From NCBI RefSeq assembly GCF_900105625.1, contig NZ_FNSD01000002.1, positions 1 to 64,000 of the forward strand: a DNA stretch of 64,000 nt. Reading direction: 5' to 3'. This stretch comes from Terriglobus roseus (GTDB taxonomy: Bacteria > Acidobacteriota > Terriglobia > Terriglobales > Acidobacteriaceae). Made by a program: the position numbers and the translations under genes. Numbering within the stretch: position 1 is the first letter of the stretch; each line of letters begins with the position of its first letter. Of the stretch, positions 22,914 to 31,424 are shown piece by piece. The notes beneath the pieces are model-generated. The model ran no database searches. It worked only from the letters and a program-made list of their open reading frames with translations, and was not told where the DNA came from.

Positions 22914-25619
22914 ATGAAGGAATCAACCTACGGGGCGGACACACGCCTGAACAAGAGAACGCTTGCGCTGCCGCGCACGGAACACGATCTGATCCGCTGG
23001 CACGGACACGCAGCTCTGATCACAGTCGTGATCTCGGCGTTGTTCGGCATACTCGTTGCGACGAAGTTCAACTTTCCGAACTTCATGGGCGGTCACGCGT
23101 GGGAGACTTGGGGACGTCTTCGGTACAACCACACGCAGGGGATATTCTTCGGATGGCTGGGCAACGCCTTCATCGCGTTCCTCTATTACGTGGTACCTCG
23201 GTTGACGAGCAGGCCCGTAACCAGCCGCAAGCTGGGATGGACCATCTTTTGGGTCTGGAACTTCGTAGTAGTACTGCCAGGATGGGTACTGGTATGTCTC
23301 GGCTTCAGTCAGCCTTTGGAGTGGGCGGAATTCCCGCTCATCGTGGATGTCTTTGTCATCCTCTCCTTCTGCCTGTTGCTGTACCAGTTTGTGAAGCCAT
23401 TCTTCCGGGTGCCTGCGGGAGAACTCTATGTCTCCGGCTGGTACATCATCGGTGGCCTCGTCTTCACAACATTCGCCTATACCATCGGCAACATCGTCCC
23501 AGAGCTTGTGCCCGGAGCGAAGGGAGCTGCCTTCAGCGGTCTCTGGATTCATGATGCTGTGGGTCTCTTCGTCACTCCGCTTGCCGTCGCGATGGCCTAC
23601 TACGTCATCCCGGCCACAACCAGGCGCCCTATCTATAGCCACTTCATCTCGATGCTGGGCTTCTGGCTGCTGTTCTTTATCTATCCGCTGAATGGCACAC
23701 ACCACTACGTCTATTCCGCCATTCCAATGAGTGCTCAGCGAGGCGCGATCATCGCCTCTGCATACCTCGGTCTCGACGTGATCCTTGTCGTCACGAACCT
23801 GCTCCTCTCGCTGCGCGGTTCTGGTGACAAGGTTGGTGGCAATGTCGCGCTGCGTTTTACTTGGTTCGGCGTCGTCGCCTACCTCGTCGTCAGCCTGCAG
23901 GGTTCAATGCAGGCATTCATGCCCATCAACCGTTTCATCCATTTTTCTGACTGGGTAATCGGTCATTCGCATCTTGCGATGATCGGCTTTGCGAGCTTCA
24001 CCGCGGCGGGTGCATTAGCCCACGTCTGGAGCAACACACCGGGCGTACGCTACAGCAGCCGTGCGATGAATTGGGCCTTCTGGCTGCTTACGATTGGCCT
24101 CGGCCTGATGGTTGTTGACCTGACTGCAGCAGGGCTGGTTGAGGGGCAGATGTGGGTAAGCCGCGCTCCATGGATCGACTCGGTTCGAGCCGCGTATCCC
24201 TATTGGTTTACGCGTATCCTATCGGGCTTCCCGATCATCGCAGGTTTCATCCTCTTTTGGGTTGGGCTTGTTACCGGTCCACGGAACCCCGCGGCGCAAC
24301 CAGCGGCCGACTTGACGCGCACCGATGCGAAGCCCTTGCAGGATGAAAGCCATGAACCGAACGCAGTCGATCATGGTGTGCCGTCGATCCTTAGCCATGC
24401 CTTCGTTGTTGCGTTCGTTGCGGGCTTCGGCTTTTTTGCACTCTCCTTCGTTGTGCTAGCGATCATCCCCGGACGAAACCTGCAAGCGGAGATCGACCGC
24501 ACCGCACCCAAGTCCATGCAGCGTCTCACCGCGTCGGAAGAACATGGCCGACAGCTTTATGGTCGTGAGGGATGCGCCTATTGCCACACGGAGCAGGTGC
24601 GCACCATTCTTTCCGACGTGCAGCGCTTCGGCGCGCCAACGGCGGCGTGGGAGACCCAATATGATTATCCGCAGCTCTGGGGAACCCGCCGAATCGGTCC
24701 CGATCTCGCGCGTGAAAACGGCATCCGCACCGAAGACTGGCAATACGCTCATCTCTACAATCCGCGCAGCACCGTGCCTGATTCCATCATGCCCGGCTAC
24801 ACATGGATGTTCCACGGCGATGCAGCGAAGCCCGGCTCGGACGCTTATGATCTCGTCGCCTACCTCCAATCGCTAGGCCGTGAGCGCAACAATGCAGGAG
24901 AGTCTGGCGATCAACAAGTAGACCACGGCATGGCGATGGAGATGAGCTCCAGCTATGGCTCCCAAGGTGTTCCCGACACCCACCCTCGCGTCACTGCCTT
25001 TGGCCTGGATGATGCTGCCCCGATCTTTGCGATGGCGCAGTCGCCCGATCCCAACCGTCTGGCCCATGGACATGATGTGTATGCCCATAACTGCTCTGGC
25101 TGCCACGGAGACAATGCGGACGGCAAAGGCCTCGCGGGTGCCGCGTTGCGTCCACGCGCCATCGACCTGCACATGGAGCACTTCTCGGAGGCACACCTCG
25201 CTACCGTATTGTGGGACGGTGTCTCTGGCTCTGCCATGCCGACCTGGAGACAGTTGGAAAAGAGTGATCTGGAAGACGTGACGACCTATGTCCGCTCGCT
25301 CGAAGCGAAAACAGCTTCACCAATGCTGTCTCCAGATCAACAGGCGGGAGCGGCAAAACTGTATGCCGCGAACTGCGTTAGTTGCCATGGCGCAACGGGA
25401 CGTGGCGATGGTCCCGCAGCAGGAGCTCTGAAACCCTCTCCTGTGAACTTCCAAGTTCGCCAGCCGTCCACGGAACGTGCTCGGATCGTTCTGAATGATG
25501 GCATCTCTGGAAGCGCCATGCCAGCATGGAAGTCACGTCTGACGCAGCAGGAGATCGAGAGTCTCATCCCGTACATCCAGAGTATGTACGGCAAGCCAAT
25601 GGAGATGGCCCATCCATGA
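22914..25619 (+). CDS. ccoNO: cbb3-type cytochrome c oxidase, CcoN-CcoO-CcoP fused in one chain
   Basis: Residues 1-470 form the CcoN haem-copper subunit, including NHTQGIFFGWLGN, GTHHYVYSAIPM and HSHLAMIGFASF histidines. One further membrane helix and a CcoO domain follow, with haem c site CAYCH at 554-558 and the IGPDLARE / MPGYTWMF signature. Two more cytochrome c domains resembling CcoP carry CSGCH (727) and CVSCH (821). cbb3 oxidases normally use three separate proteins; here 901 residues carry the whole N/O/P haem set. It reduces oxygen with electrons from cytochrome c, probably fed by the sulfite dehydrogenase. Confidence 0.9.
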   Translation: MKESTYGADTRLNKRTLALPRTEHDLIRWHGHAALITVVISALFGILVATKFNFPNFMGGHAWETWGRLRYNHTQGIFFGWLGNAFIAFLYYVVPRLTSRPVTSRKLGWTIFWVWNFVVVLPGWVLVCLGFSQPLEWAEFPLIVDVFVILSFCLLLYQFVKPFFRVPAGELYVSGWYIIGGLVFTTFAYTIGNIVPELVPGAKGAAFSGLWIHDAVGLFVTPLAVAMAYYVIPATTRRPIYSHFISMLGFWLLFFIYPLNGTHHYVYSAIPMSAQRGAIIASAYLGLDVILVVTNLLLSLRGSGDKVGGNVALRFTWFGVVAYLVVSLQGSMQAFMPINRFIHFSDWVIGHSHLAMIGFASFTAAGALAHVWSNTPGVRYSSRAMNWAFWLLTIGLGLMVVDLTAAGLVEGQMWVSRAPWIDSVRAAYPYWFTRILSGFPIIAGFILFWVGLVTGPRNPAAQPAADLTRTDAKPLQDESHEPNAVDHGVPSILSHAFVVAFVAGFGFFALSFVVLAIIPGRNLQAEIDRTAPKSMQRLTASEEHGRQLYGREGCAYCHTEQVRTILSDVQRFGAPTAAWETQYDYPQLWGTRRIGPDLARENGIRTEDWQYAHLYNPRSTVPDSIMPGYTWMFHGDAAKPGSDAYDLVAYLQSLGRERNNAGESGDQQVDHGMAMEMSSSYGSQGVPDTHPRVTAFGLDDAAPIFAMAQSPDPNRLAHGHDVYAHNCSGCHGDNADGKGLAGAALRPRAIDLHMEHFSEAHLATVLWDGVSGSAMPTWRQLEKSDLEDVTTYVRSLEAKTASPMLSPDQQAGAAKLYAANCVSCHGATGRGDGPAAGALKPSPVNFQVRQPSTERARIVLNDGISGSAMPAWKSRLTQQEIESLIPYIQSMYGKPMEMAHP

Positions 25620-25780
25620 TCAACGCTATCGTTATCGTCGTGACACTCTTTGCTCTTGCCTTCGTGCTGGTGTGGATATTGAGACCATCTTTCCGGAAGT
25701 GGGTGGAAGCACCCAAATACACCATGCTTGAAAAGGAAGAGATGTATCGCAAACACGCTGAGGAGAATCAGCGAGGGTGA
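25616..25780 (+). CDS. CcoQ-like small oxidase subunit
   Basis: The 54-residue protein starts at ATG 25616 with a 4-bp ATGA overlap to the oxidase gene. It has one transmembrane helix (IVIVVTLFALAFVLVWIL) followed by RPSFRKWVEAPKYTMLEKEE, which is the size and layout of CcoQ/FixQ assembly subunits of cbb3 oxidases. Longer upstream starts lie inside the oxidase gene and are rejected. Confidence 0.72.
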   Translation: MINAIVIVVTLFALAFVLVWILRPSFRKWVEAPKYTMLEKEEMYRKHAEENQRG

Positions 25781-26535
25781 GCCGTATCCTCATTCTCGCC
25801 TTTTTGCTTCCTACGGGAGTCTTAGCCGCCCAGAGCTACCCAAATGACGGCGTGATGCAAAGCGCATGGTTCGCCTACATTGGCGATCACACCTTTGCCA
25901 GGAAGCCCAGTGAGGGCAAATGGGGGCTTCACCTTGAGGGCCAGCTTCGCAGATCACCGTTTGTCGCAAACAGCCAACAACTGCTCCTTCGTCCCGGCCT
26001 CTTTCGCAAGGTCGCAGAATCTCAGCGCATCACGGTGGGCTACACCTACGTTCGCAACTCACCTCCTGCGAACAGTGCAACGATTCTTGGCGTCGAGCCG
26101 CGACACACCGTCTACACGCAATACGACCGTGACGACAAGCTCGGTCGGATCAAGCTGAAGCAATCGGCACGTCTGGAGAACACGTTCGCAGGAAGCAGAC
26201 GGGAGCACGTTGACATCCGCTACTCCTTTCGGCAACGTGTTCGCTACCGCTTGGAAGCGAAGGTTGAAGCCAGCGCGTCGAACGGGCCACTGCCAGACTT
26301 CTACAAGGCCTACGACGAGGTCGCGTTCCGCATTGCTCCAACGAATGAGCTCACCGTATTGAATCAGAATCGAACGTATGGCGGACTGGGCTGGCGCATC
26401 GCCGAAAAAACGAACCTGGAATTTGGCTATATGTTTCAGTACCGCCCGCTGAGCAATGGAATCGTAGCCGAACAAAATCACTCGATTCAGTTCACCATCA
26501 GTTCAGACAAGAGCCTGCGGGATTTATTTCGGTAG
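25777..26535 (+). CDS. DUF2490-type outer-membrane beta-barrel protein
   Basis: The GTG start at 25777 overlaps the CcoQ-like gene by 4 bp. The 252-residue protein has a signal peptide (LILAFLLPTGVLAAQ) and alternating strands with family-like text: SQQLLLRPGLFRKV, ITVGYTYVRN, EHVDIRYSFRQRVRYRLE and LEFGYMFQYRP. DUF2490 proteins are predicted outer-membrane barrels of unknown substrate. Its place in the oxidase operon is unusual and may reflect an envelope function linked to this pathway. Confidence 0.75.
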   Translation: MSRILILAFLLPTGVLAAQSYPNDGVMQSAWFAYIGDHTFARKPSEGKWGLHLEGQLRRSPFVANSQQLLLRPGLFRKVAESQRITVGYTYVRNSPPANSATILGVEPRHTVYTQYDRDDKLGRIKLKQSARLENTFAGSRREHVDIRYSFRQRVRYRLEAKVEASASNGPLPDFYKAYDEVAFRIAPTNELTVLNQNRTYGGLGWRIAEKTNLEFGYMFQYRPLSNGIVAEQNHSIQFTISSDKSLRDLFR

Positions 26536-26551
26536 AGATGAACCCGGCAGG

Positions 26552-27088
26552 CTACTGTGTGTCGGCGACGATGTCTTTCAACTCCGCATCGGCTGCCTTC
26601 GGTCGTGTTCGCCTCATGGCGTAAATCGCTGTGACGAGCACAGCCACGAGACCTCCTAGCACGCCCATCTCGATCATCGCGGAGTGGAACATGGCCCCGT
26701 TCTGTGCGCCGGAATTGTTCGAGGTGAGCGCTTCTGCCTGCAACGTCAGCACTAAAAGACGCCGCACGATGGCAATGAGCCCCACAATCAGGAACGGCTC
26801 TACGACCAGCATGTGGGACTTGATCGAGATACGGACAGTATGGAGAATCTCGACCAGCATGAGGACAAAGAGCAATCGGTCGATGAGTTCGAAGACGGCC
26901 TTCGTTCCGGTCCAGTCTTTGATAGAAACCCACAGAAGATGCACGGCACCGGCGATGCCGACCGCAGCCGCCGCACAAAGCAGTACGCCCAGGATGACGT
27001 AGATTGCGACTTCGGCAACCGACAGATAGCCGCAGCACCAGACGCGCAAATTGTCTTCCGAAGGACGGGTTGGGGGCGTCCTCGTCAT
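26552..27088 (-). CDS. PsiE-family membrane protein
   Basis: The 178-residue protein has four hydrophobic segments and the PsiE-like stretch FELIDRLLFVLMLVEILHTVR, with VEPFLIVGLIAIVRRLLVLTL. PsiE proteins are phosphate-starvation-inducible membrane proteins without a known reaction. The start overlaps the LysR stop codon (ATGA), so it is co-transcribed with the regulator and possibly yeiH. It is convergent with the DUF2490 gene. Confidence 0.75.
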   Translation of the reverse strand: MTRTPPTRPSEDNLRVWCCGYLSVAEVAIYVILGVLLCAAAAVGIAGAVHLLWVSIKDWTGTKAVFELIDRLLFVLMLVEILHTVRISIKSHMLVVEPFLIVGLIAIVRRLLVLTLQAEALTSNNSGAQNGAMFHSAMIEMGVLGGLVAVLVTAIYAMRRTRPKAADAELKDIVADTQ

Positions 27089-28038
27089 TTCGTGATCCTC
27101 TTTCGCGCTGTCTTCTCGGATGCCTTTCCGGTAGTGCGAGGCACAACGTCGTAGGCGTTTTGGAGCAGGAAGCGGTGGAAGGCTCCTGCGCTACCGACCG
27201 GCACTGGGCCGATGCGATAGGCCACGGAGAACACACGAGACAGTTTGACGCCTTTGACTCGTGCAAGCTTCAATGTACCCAGCGAAAGCTGGTTCCTCAC
27301 GGCCCAGCGCGATACGAACGCCACGCCAAGTCCAGCTTCAACAGCACTCAGCAAGCCCTCGGTCGAGTCGAGGGTCAATGCGATATGAATGCTCTGTACG
27401 CGTATCCCAGCCTCTGTCAACGCATTCTCGACGACGCGTCGTGAACCGGAACCAAGTTCGCGTGTAATCAATGGCATCTCTCGTAGCATGGCAACATCGA
27501 CCTCGCTGTCCGCCCACTCGTGGTCTGGCGGGACAACGAGCACCATGTGGTCTTCCATGAATGGCTCGCTCTTCACATCGCCGCGCGAACTTGGACCTTC
27601 AATCAAAGCAAGATCGATCTTATGATCCGCTAGCTCCTGTAACACCTCATCCGTGTTGCCGCTAGCTCCAGACAATGCGACGTTGCCGTGCGACTTCAGA
27701 AAACCTGCCAAGAGGTTCGGCAGAAGATATTGCCCGATGGTCTGAGAGGCTCCAACGCGAAGCTCGTCGCGGTGTTGCCCAGAGATCTCAGCAACTGTCT
27801 GCGCTGCTTCATCCGCAAGAGACTTCAGGCGTTCGGCGAAGCCAAGCAGTGCTGTACCTGCTTCGGTGAGTGTGACCTTTCCTTTGGTGCGATCGAAGAC
27901 AGGTGTGCCGATCTCATCTTCAAGCGCCTTGATCTGCTGAGTCACCGCCGGTTGCGAGATGAAGAGCGCCTCCGATGCCTTTCGAAAGTTCAGGCTTTGC
28001 GCAACAGTCCGGAACACCTTAAGACGAAAGTTTTCCAT
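27085..28038 (-). CDS. LysR-family transcriptional regulator (CysB/CbbR-like group)
   Basis: I start at ATG 28038 (MENFRLKVFRTVAQSLNFRKA), the canonical LysR N-terminus, with GGAG 10 nt upstream; a longer frame to 28110 lacks support. The helix-turn-helix spans SQPAVTQQIKALEDEIG and a periplasmic-binding-like effector domain follows, 317 residues in all. LysR proteins next to yeiH genes usually regulate them in response to a sulfur or anion signal. Candidate ATAAG-N-CTTAT operators lie upstream of yeiH and of the sulfite oxidase run. Confidence 0.85.
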   Translation of the reverse strand: MENFRLKVFRTVAQSLNFRKASEALFISQPAVTQQIKALEDEIGTPVFDRTKGKVTLTEAGTALLGFAERLKSLADEAAQTVAEISGQHRDELRVGASQTIGQYLLPNLLAGFLKSHGNVALSGASGNTDEVLQELADHKIDLALIEGPSSRGDVKSEPFMEDHMVLVVPPDHEWADSEVDVAMLREMPLITRELGSGSRRVVENALTEAGIRVQSIHIALTLDSTEGLLSAVEAGLGVAFVSRWAVRNQLSLGTLKLARVKGVKLSRVFSVAYRIGPVPVGSAGAFHRFLLQNAYDVVPRTTGKASEKTARKRITK

Positions 28039-28131
28039 CGCATGACGCTCCTTCGGCGTGTTGCACGAAGCATTGGAAGTTTTAGCAACGAACCTGTCTG
28101 ATTCCTTCATAAGTCTATCGCCCGTCGCTTT

Positions 28132-29055
28132 CTAAATCCCGATGAGGTGGCTTCGTATTGCCAGCAGGGAGAGGGTTGCAACAACCACCCAAAGCACGAC
28201 TCCTTGGACCATTGGGCGCACCCCGACCTGGCGGAAGGTCTCCCTGGAGAGCCCCGTGCCGATAAGAAACAGCGTTACTGTCAGGCCGATCTTGCCCAGA
28301 TGGTTGAGCGGCATATACATGCTGGAGAATGATGGGAGGTACGTGCTGGCAACTGCCGCGAGCAGAAATAGAAGAATGAACCACGGGAACTGAACCTTCG
28401 CCTTGCTCTTCGTGAACATCGCCGTCGCAAACGACAGGGGGACGATCCAAAGCGCCCTCGCCAACTTAACCGTTGTTCCCACCGCAAGAGCCTGGGGACC
28501 ATACTTCGCTGCTGCCCCCACAACAGAACTCGTATCGTGGATGGCCAGAGCGGCCCACAGGCCGAATTGATCCTGCGTGAAATGAAGCCACCAGCCGATC
28601 AGGGGGAACGCGAGCAACGCCACCGCATTGAGGGTGAACACGGTTCCGAGAGAGACGGCCATGTCTTCTTCGCTTGCATCTGTGATGGGAGCGAGTGCCG
28701 CAATGGCGCTCCCACCGCAGATCGCAGTCCCGCAGGTGATGAGGAAGGAAGCCTTGGGGGCGATCTTCATCCACTTGCCAAGCAACAAGCCCAGAGCAAT
28801 GGCGAAGGTAATGCTGATGGCTGTGTACACAAAACCGGACCGGCCGGCGTGAATCACCTCATGCAGATTCATCCCAAAGCCAAGGCCAATGACCGAGGCC
28901 TGAAGCAGGAACTTCGCGAGCGAGTGGCTTTCAGCCCGATAGGGATGCGCCACGGAAAAGCCGAACACGATGCCCGCCAAAAGAGCCAGCGGCGGCGACA
29001 CCAGGCCACTGGCAGCGATGATCACACCGACAAAGAAAATCTTCTTGGAATCCAC
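28132..29055 (-). CDS. yeiH: YeiH-family (UPF0324) putative sulfate/anion exporter
   Basis: The 307-residue protein has about nine transmembrane helices and YeiH signatures: SHSLAKFLLQASVIGLGFGM, FLITCGTAICGGSAIAALAP, and DTSSVVGAAAKYG. The family is annotated as sulfate exporters and is often next to a LysR regulator, as here. In this island it could remove sulfate formed by sulfite oxidation. The direct substrate is not proven for the family as a whole. Confidence 0.85.
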   Translation of the reverse strand: MDSKKIFFVGVIIAASGLVSPPLALLAGIVFGFSVAHPYRAESHSLAKFLLQASVIGLGFGMNLHEVIHAGRSGFVYTAISITFAIALGLLLGKWMKIAPKASFLITCGTAICGGSAIAALAPITDASEEDMAVSLGTVFTLNAVALLAFPLIGWWLHFTQDQFGLWAALAIHDTSSVVGAAAKYGPQALAVGTTVKLARALWIVPLSFATAMFTKSKAKVQFPWFILLFLLAAVASTYLPSFSSMYMPLNHLGKIGLTVTLFLIGTGLSRETFRQVGVRPMVQGVVLWVVVATLSLLAIRSHLIGI

Positions 29056-29121
29056 GTTTTCTCTCCATATGAAGTGTGGCTCTGTGGAGAGGCGCAGTCC
29101 AAGATCAAGTTCTTCTGGTCA

Positions 29122-29136
29122 ATAAGGTGAACTTAT
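29122..29136. promoter_or_regulatory. ATAAG-GTGAA-CTTAT inverted repeat upstream of yeiH
   Basis: This perfect 5-bp inverted repeat with 5-bp spacer lies 67 bp upstream of the yeiH start and resembles 20362-20384. It is a candidate LysR-protein site (T-N11-A type half-sites). Confidence 0.35.
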
Positions 29137-29160
29137 CGGTGAGAGATGGGGTCATGTGCC

Positions 29161-30546
29161 TCAAACATCTCCCAGGGGAAGGTGTTGGGCATTCCAGGCC
29201 ATCATGCCACCTGCCATACTGCTGACATCGGTAAAGCCAGCCTGTTGCAACAAGCTTGCTGCGATGTTCGACCTGTAACCCGAGCCGCACGCGACGTAGA
29301 GTGGGAGACTGCTCTGCAGTTCTTGAAGGCGCTTGGTGAGATCGCCCAGCATGATGTGCTTCGCTCCTGCGATGTGGCCTGCTTTCCACTCCTGATCGCT
29401 CCGTACATCCACAACTTCCACGCTACTCGCACGATCGTGCATTTCCTGCGTCGAAAGCTGCCTCGTGCGAGCGATAGGAAGGCCGGATTCGATCCAGGTT
29501 GGAAAGCCCTTCGCAAGATATCCCTCAACACAATCGAGGCCAACCCTCAAGAGAGAAAGGCGAGCTTCTTCGATAGTTCCAGAGTCTCCGATCAGCAAAA
29601 TCTGGGTCTCGGGGTCCAGCAACCAACCAGCCCAGAGTGACAAATTCTGTCCGGCTCCAATGTTGATGGCATTTGGTATATGCGCGCCACCGAACGCCTC
29701 AGGTCTACGAAGATCGAGCAGCGTGACATGACCATTCTTCATGTGGAGATTGAACTGGCCTGGTGACAACGGCTTCGGTGATGCAACTTCGTGAACGTCG
29801 ACCGCTCCGGAAGAGTTGAGTGCCTTCATCCGTGGGTAGTAGGTTGGCAGTGGAGGAGCGCTTGCCAGAATCTCACGGACAAACTCATTTTCATCGAGTC
29901 TGAAGAGATGCTGCGTCCTTCGTTCCTCACCCAGAGTCGATTCCGTCTGATCGCTCATGCCAGAGCCACAGAGCGACCCCGCACCGTGACCTGGACAAAC
30001 ACGGACTTCGTCAGGCAGCATTGCGATCCGCTCATGCACACTCCGATATAGCTCCCTTGCGAGTCGCTGTGTTTCTCCACCCCCCAGAAGATCCGGTCTT
30101 CCTAGAGAACCGGCAAAGAGGAAGTCACCCGAAAAAAGTGCCGTCGGTTCGAACGTATCTGTGCCTTCACCAAGCAGAAGGAAGGAAAGATGCTCCGGGG
30201 TGTGCCCTGGAGTATGTATCGCTCTTACCTTGATCTTGCCAAGCGACAGTTCCTCACCATCGCGGAGCGTACGGTGCGGCATGGCATAGCGGTATAGCTC
30301 TCCCTCATCGTGTCCACTCAAGACAAGTTCCGCGCCCGTAGCTGTTGCCAACGCGGCGGCTCCTGATGCGAAGTCGGCGTGGATGTGGGTCTCGGTTACA
30401 TACCTGATGGTTAGCCCTTGCTTTTCGGCGTACTCAAGGTAGCGGTTGTAGTCACGTATGGGGTCAATGACGATGGCTTCGCCTTCGGACGAGATCACGT
30501 AGGCGTATTGAGATAAGCCTGGGATTTCGAATTGCTTCACGTTCAT
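29161..30546 (-). CDS. CstB-like persulfide dioxygenase-rhodanese fusion
   Basis: The 461-residue protein has an ETHE1-like metallo-beta-lactamase domain (residues 1-230): THIHADFASG, HTPGHTPEHLSF, FSGDFLFAGSLGRPDL. A rhodanese-like domain without a catalytic Cys follows (DSGTIEEA in the loop), then an active rhodanese with Cys420 in CGSGYRS. This three-domain order, with a degenerate central rhodanese, matches CstB enzymes, which oxidise persulfides to sulfite and thiosulfate. It overlaps the upstream repressor gene by 4 bp. Sulfite produced would be the substrate of the SorA-like enzyme in this island. Confidence 0.85.
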   Translation of the reverse strand: MNVKQFEIPGLSQYAYVISSEGEAIVIDPIRDYNRYLEYAEKQGLTIRYVTETHIHADFASGAAALATATGAELVLSGHDEGELYRYAMPHRTLRDGEELSLGKIKVRAIHTPGHTPEHLSFLLLGEGTDTFEPTALFSGDFLFAGSLGRPDLLGGGETQRLARELYRSVHERIAMLPDEVRVCPGHGAGSLCGSGMSDQTESTLGEERRTQHLFRLDENEFVREILASAPPLPTYYPRMKALNSSGAVDVHEVASPKPLSPGQFNLHMKNGHVTLLDLRRPEAFGGAHIPNAINIGAGQNLSLWAGWLLDPETQILLIGDSGTIEEARLSLLRVGLDCVEGYLAKGFPTWIESGLPIARTRQLSTQEMHDRASSVEVVDVRSDQEWKAGHIAGAKHIMLGDLTKRLQELQSSLPLYVACGSGYRSNIAASLLQQAGFTDVSSMAGGMMAWNAQHLPLGDV

Positions 30547-30899
30547 CGTTTGCTCCTTGCAGCTACGGGCTTACCCAGCTCTTCAAAATCGCGGCGCTTC
30601 TTATCTGCCTCACTCTGACAAACCAAGGCGCAGAGCTTAAACACCATGGGATCGCTGATGCCATAGAGGATCGAGTTTCCGTCACGCCTGCGGCCAACCA
30701 AACCCGCGTCATACAGAACCTGCAGGTGCTTCGAGACATTCGATTGATTTCCGTCCAGCGCGGCAACCAATTCGCCGACAGAACGTTCTCCCACCTCAAG
30801 TTCTTGCAGGATTCGTAAACGGTAGGGCTCGCCCAGCATCCGGAAGCGGCGGGCAACCAGGTCCAGCATCTTCTCACTCATGCCATGCGTGGTCTTCAT
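30543..30899 (-). CDS. ArsR-family sulfide/persulfide-type repressor (BigR/SqrR-like)
   Basis: The 118-residue winged-helix repressor (ARRFRMLGEPYRLRILQELE, DGNQSNVSKHLQVLYDAGLV) has Cys residues in KLCALVCQ near the C-terminus but no As(III)-type CVC motif, resembling the BigR/SqrR group that senses reactive sulfur by disulfide or tetrasulfide formation. It is in one operon with the CstB-like enzyme and divergent from the rhodanese-TauE operon. The palindromic operator at 30901-30930 overlaps its start. The ATG at 30899 lies too close to the predicted -10, so translation may begin at ATG 30881. Confidence 0.8.
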   Translation of the reverse strand: MKTTHGMSEKMLDLVARRFRMLGEPYRLRILQELEVGERSVGELVAALDGNQSNVSKHLQVLYDAGLVGRRRDGNSILYGISDPMVFKLCALVCQSEADKKRRDFEELGKPVAARSKR

Positions 30900-30930
30900 T
30901 TGACTATATTACCATACGGTCATATAGTCA
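30900..30930. promoter_or_regulatory. Symmetric divergent promoter/operator of the persulfide genes
   Basis: TGACTATAT (30901-30909) and ATATAGTCA (30922-30930) form a perfect 9-bp inverted repeat. On the + strand TTGACT (30900-30905), a 17-bp spacer and TATAGT (30923-30928) make a good promoter for the rhodanese gene. The mirror arrangement GTGACT-17-TATAGT exists on the minus strand. One repressor dimer here could silence both directions. Confidence 0.7.
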
Positions 30931-30947
30931 CCATTGAGGTTAGGCAG

Positions 30948-31424
30948 ATGAGACTGATTGATGTTCGAGAATACCCAGAGTATGCAGCAGAACATATCGA
31001 AGGTTCAGAGCTCGTCCCCCTCGGAAAGCTGACAGTCACGTGCGAGGCATGGGACCGTTCGCAGCCCCTAAAACTCGTCTGCCGAAGTGGTAGGCGCGCG
31101 ACGCAAGCAAAGCAGCTTCTCGGCGCGAAGGGATTTCTCTCCGTTGAAATTCTCGACGGAGGCATTGAAGCCTGGAAGCACTCGGGGCGCTCCATCTTGA
31201 CCGCACAACACAAGCCCTGGGCCATGGAGCGGCAGGTGCGGGTCGTCGCGGGCTCCCTGGTATTGCTCTTCGTGCTGCTCGGCTCGCTCGTGTGGAAGTA
31301 TTTCTTCGCAGCAGCCGGACTGGTAGGAGTGGGGTTGATCTTCGCTGGCGTCAGCAACACCTGCATGATGGCTTCGGTACTGGGGCGGATGCCCTGGAAC
31401 CAGCCGAAGAAGATCACCGCATGA
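30948..31424 (+). CDS. Rhodanese with C-terminal DUF2892-like membrane domain
   Basis: Starting at ATG 30948, the 158-residue protein has a rhodanese domain (LIDVREYPEYAAEHIEGSELVPLG, active-site loop CRSGRRA) followed by two transmembrane helices (VVAGSLVLLFVLLGSLVWKYF and FAAAGLVGVGLIFAGVS). Sulfur is likely transferred between thiosulfate or persulfide and a membrane partner. It overlaps the TauE-like gene by ATGA and is expressed from the divergent promoter. Confidence 0.83.
   Translation: MRLIDVREYPEYAAEHIEGSELVPLGKLTVTCEAWDRSQPLKLVCRSGRRATQAKQLLGAKGFLSVEILDGGIEAWKHSGRSILTAQHKPWAMERQVRVVAGSLVLLFVLLGSLVWKYFFAAAGLVGVGLIFAGVSNTCMMASVLGRMPWNQPKKITA

Noticed and set aside
22923-23705. Minus-strand frame of 260 codons
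   Set aside because: Antisense shadow of the oxidase gene; charged, low-complexity and without motifs.
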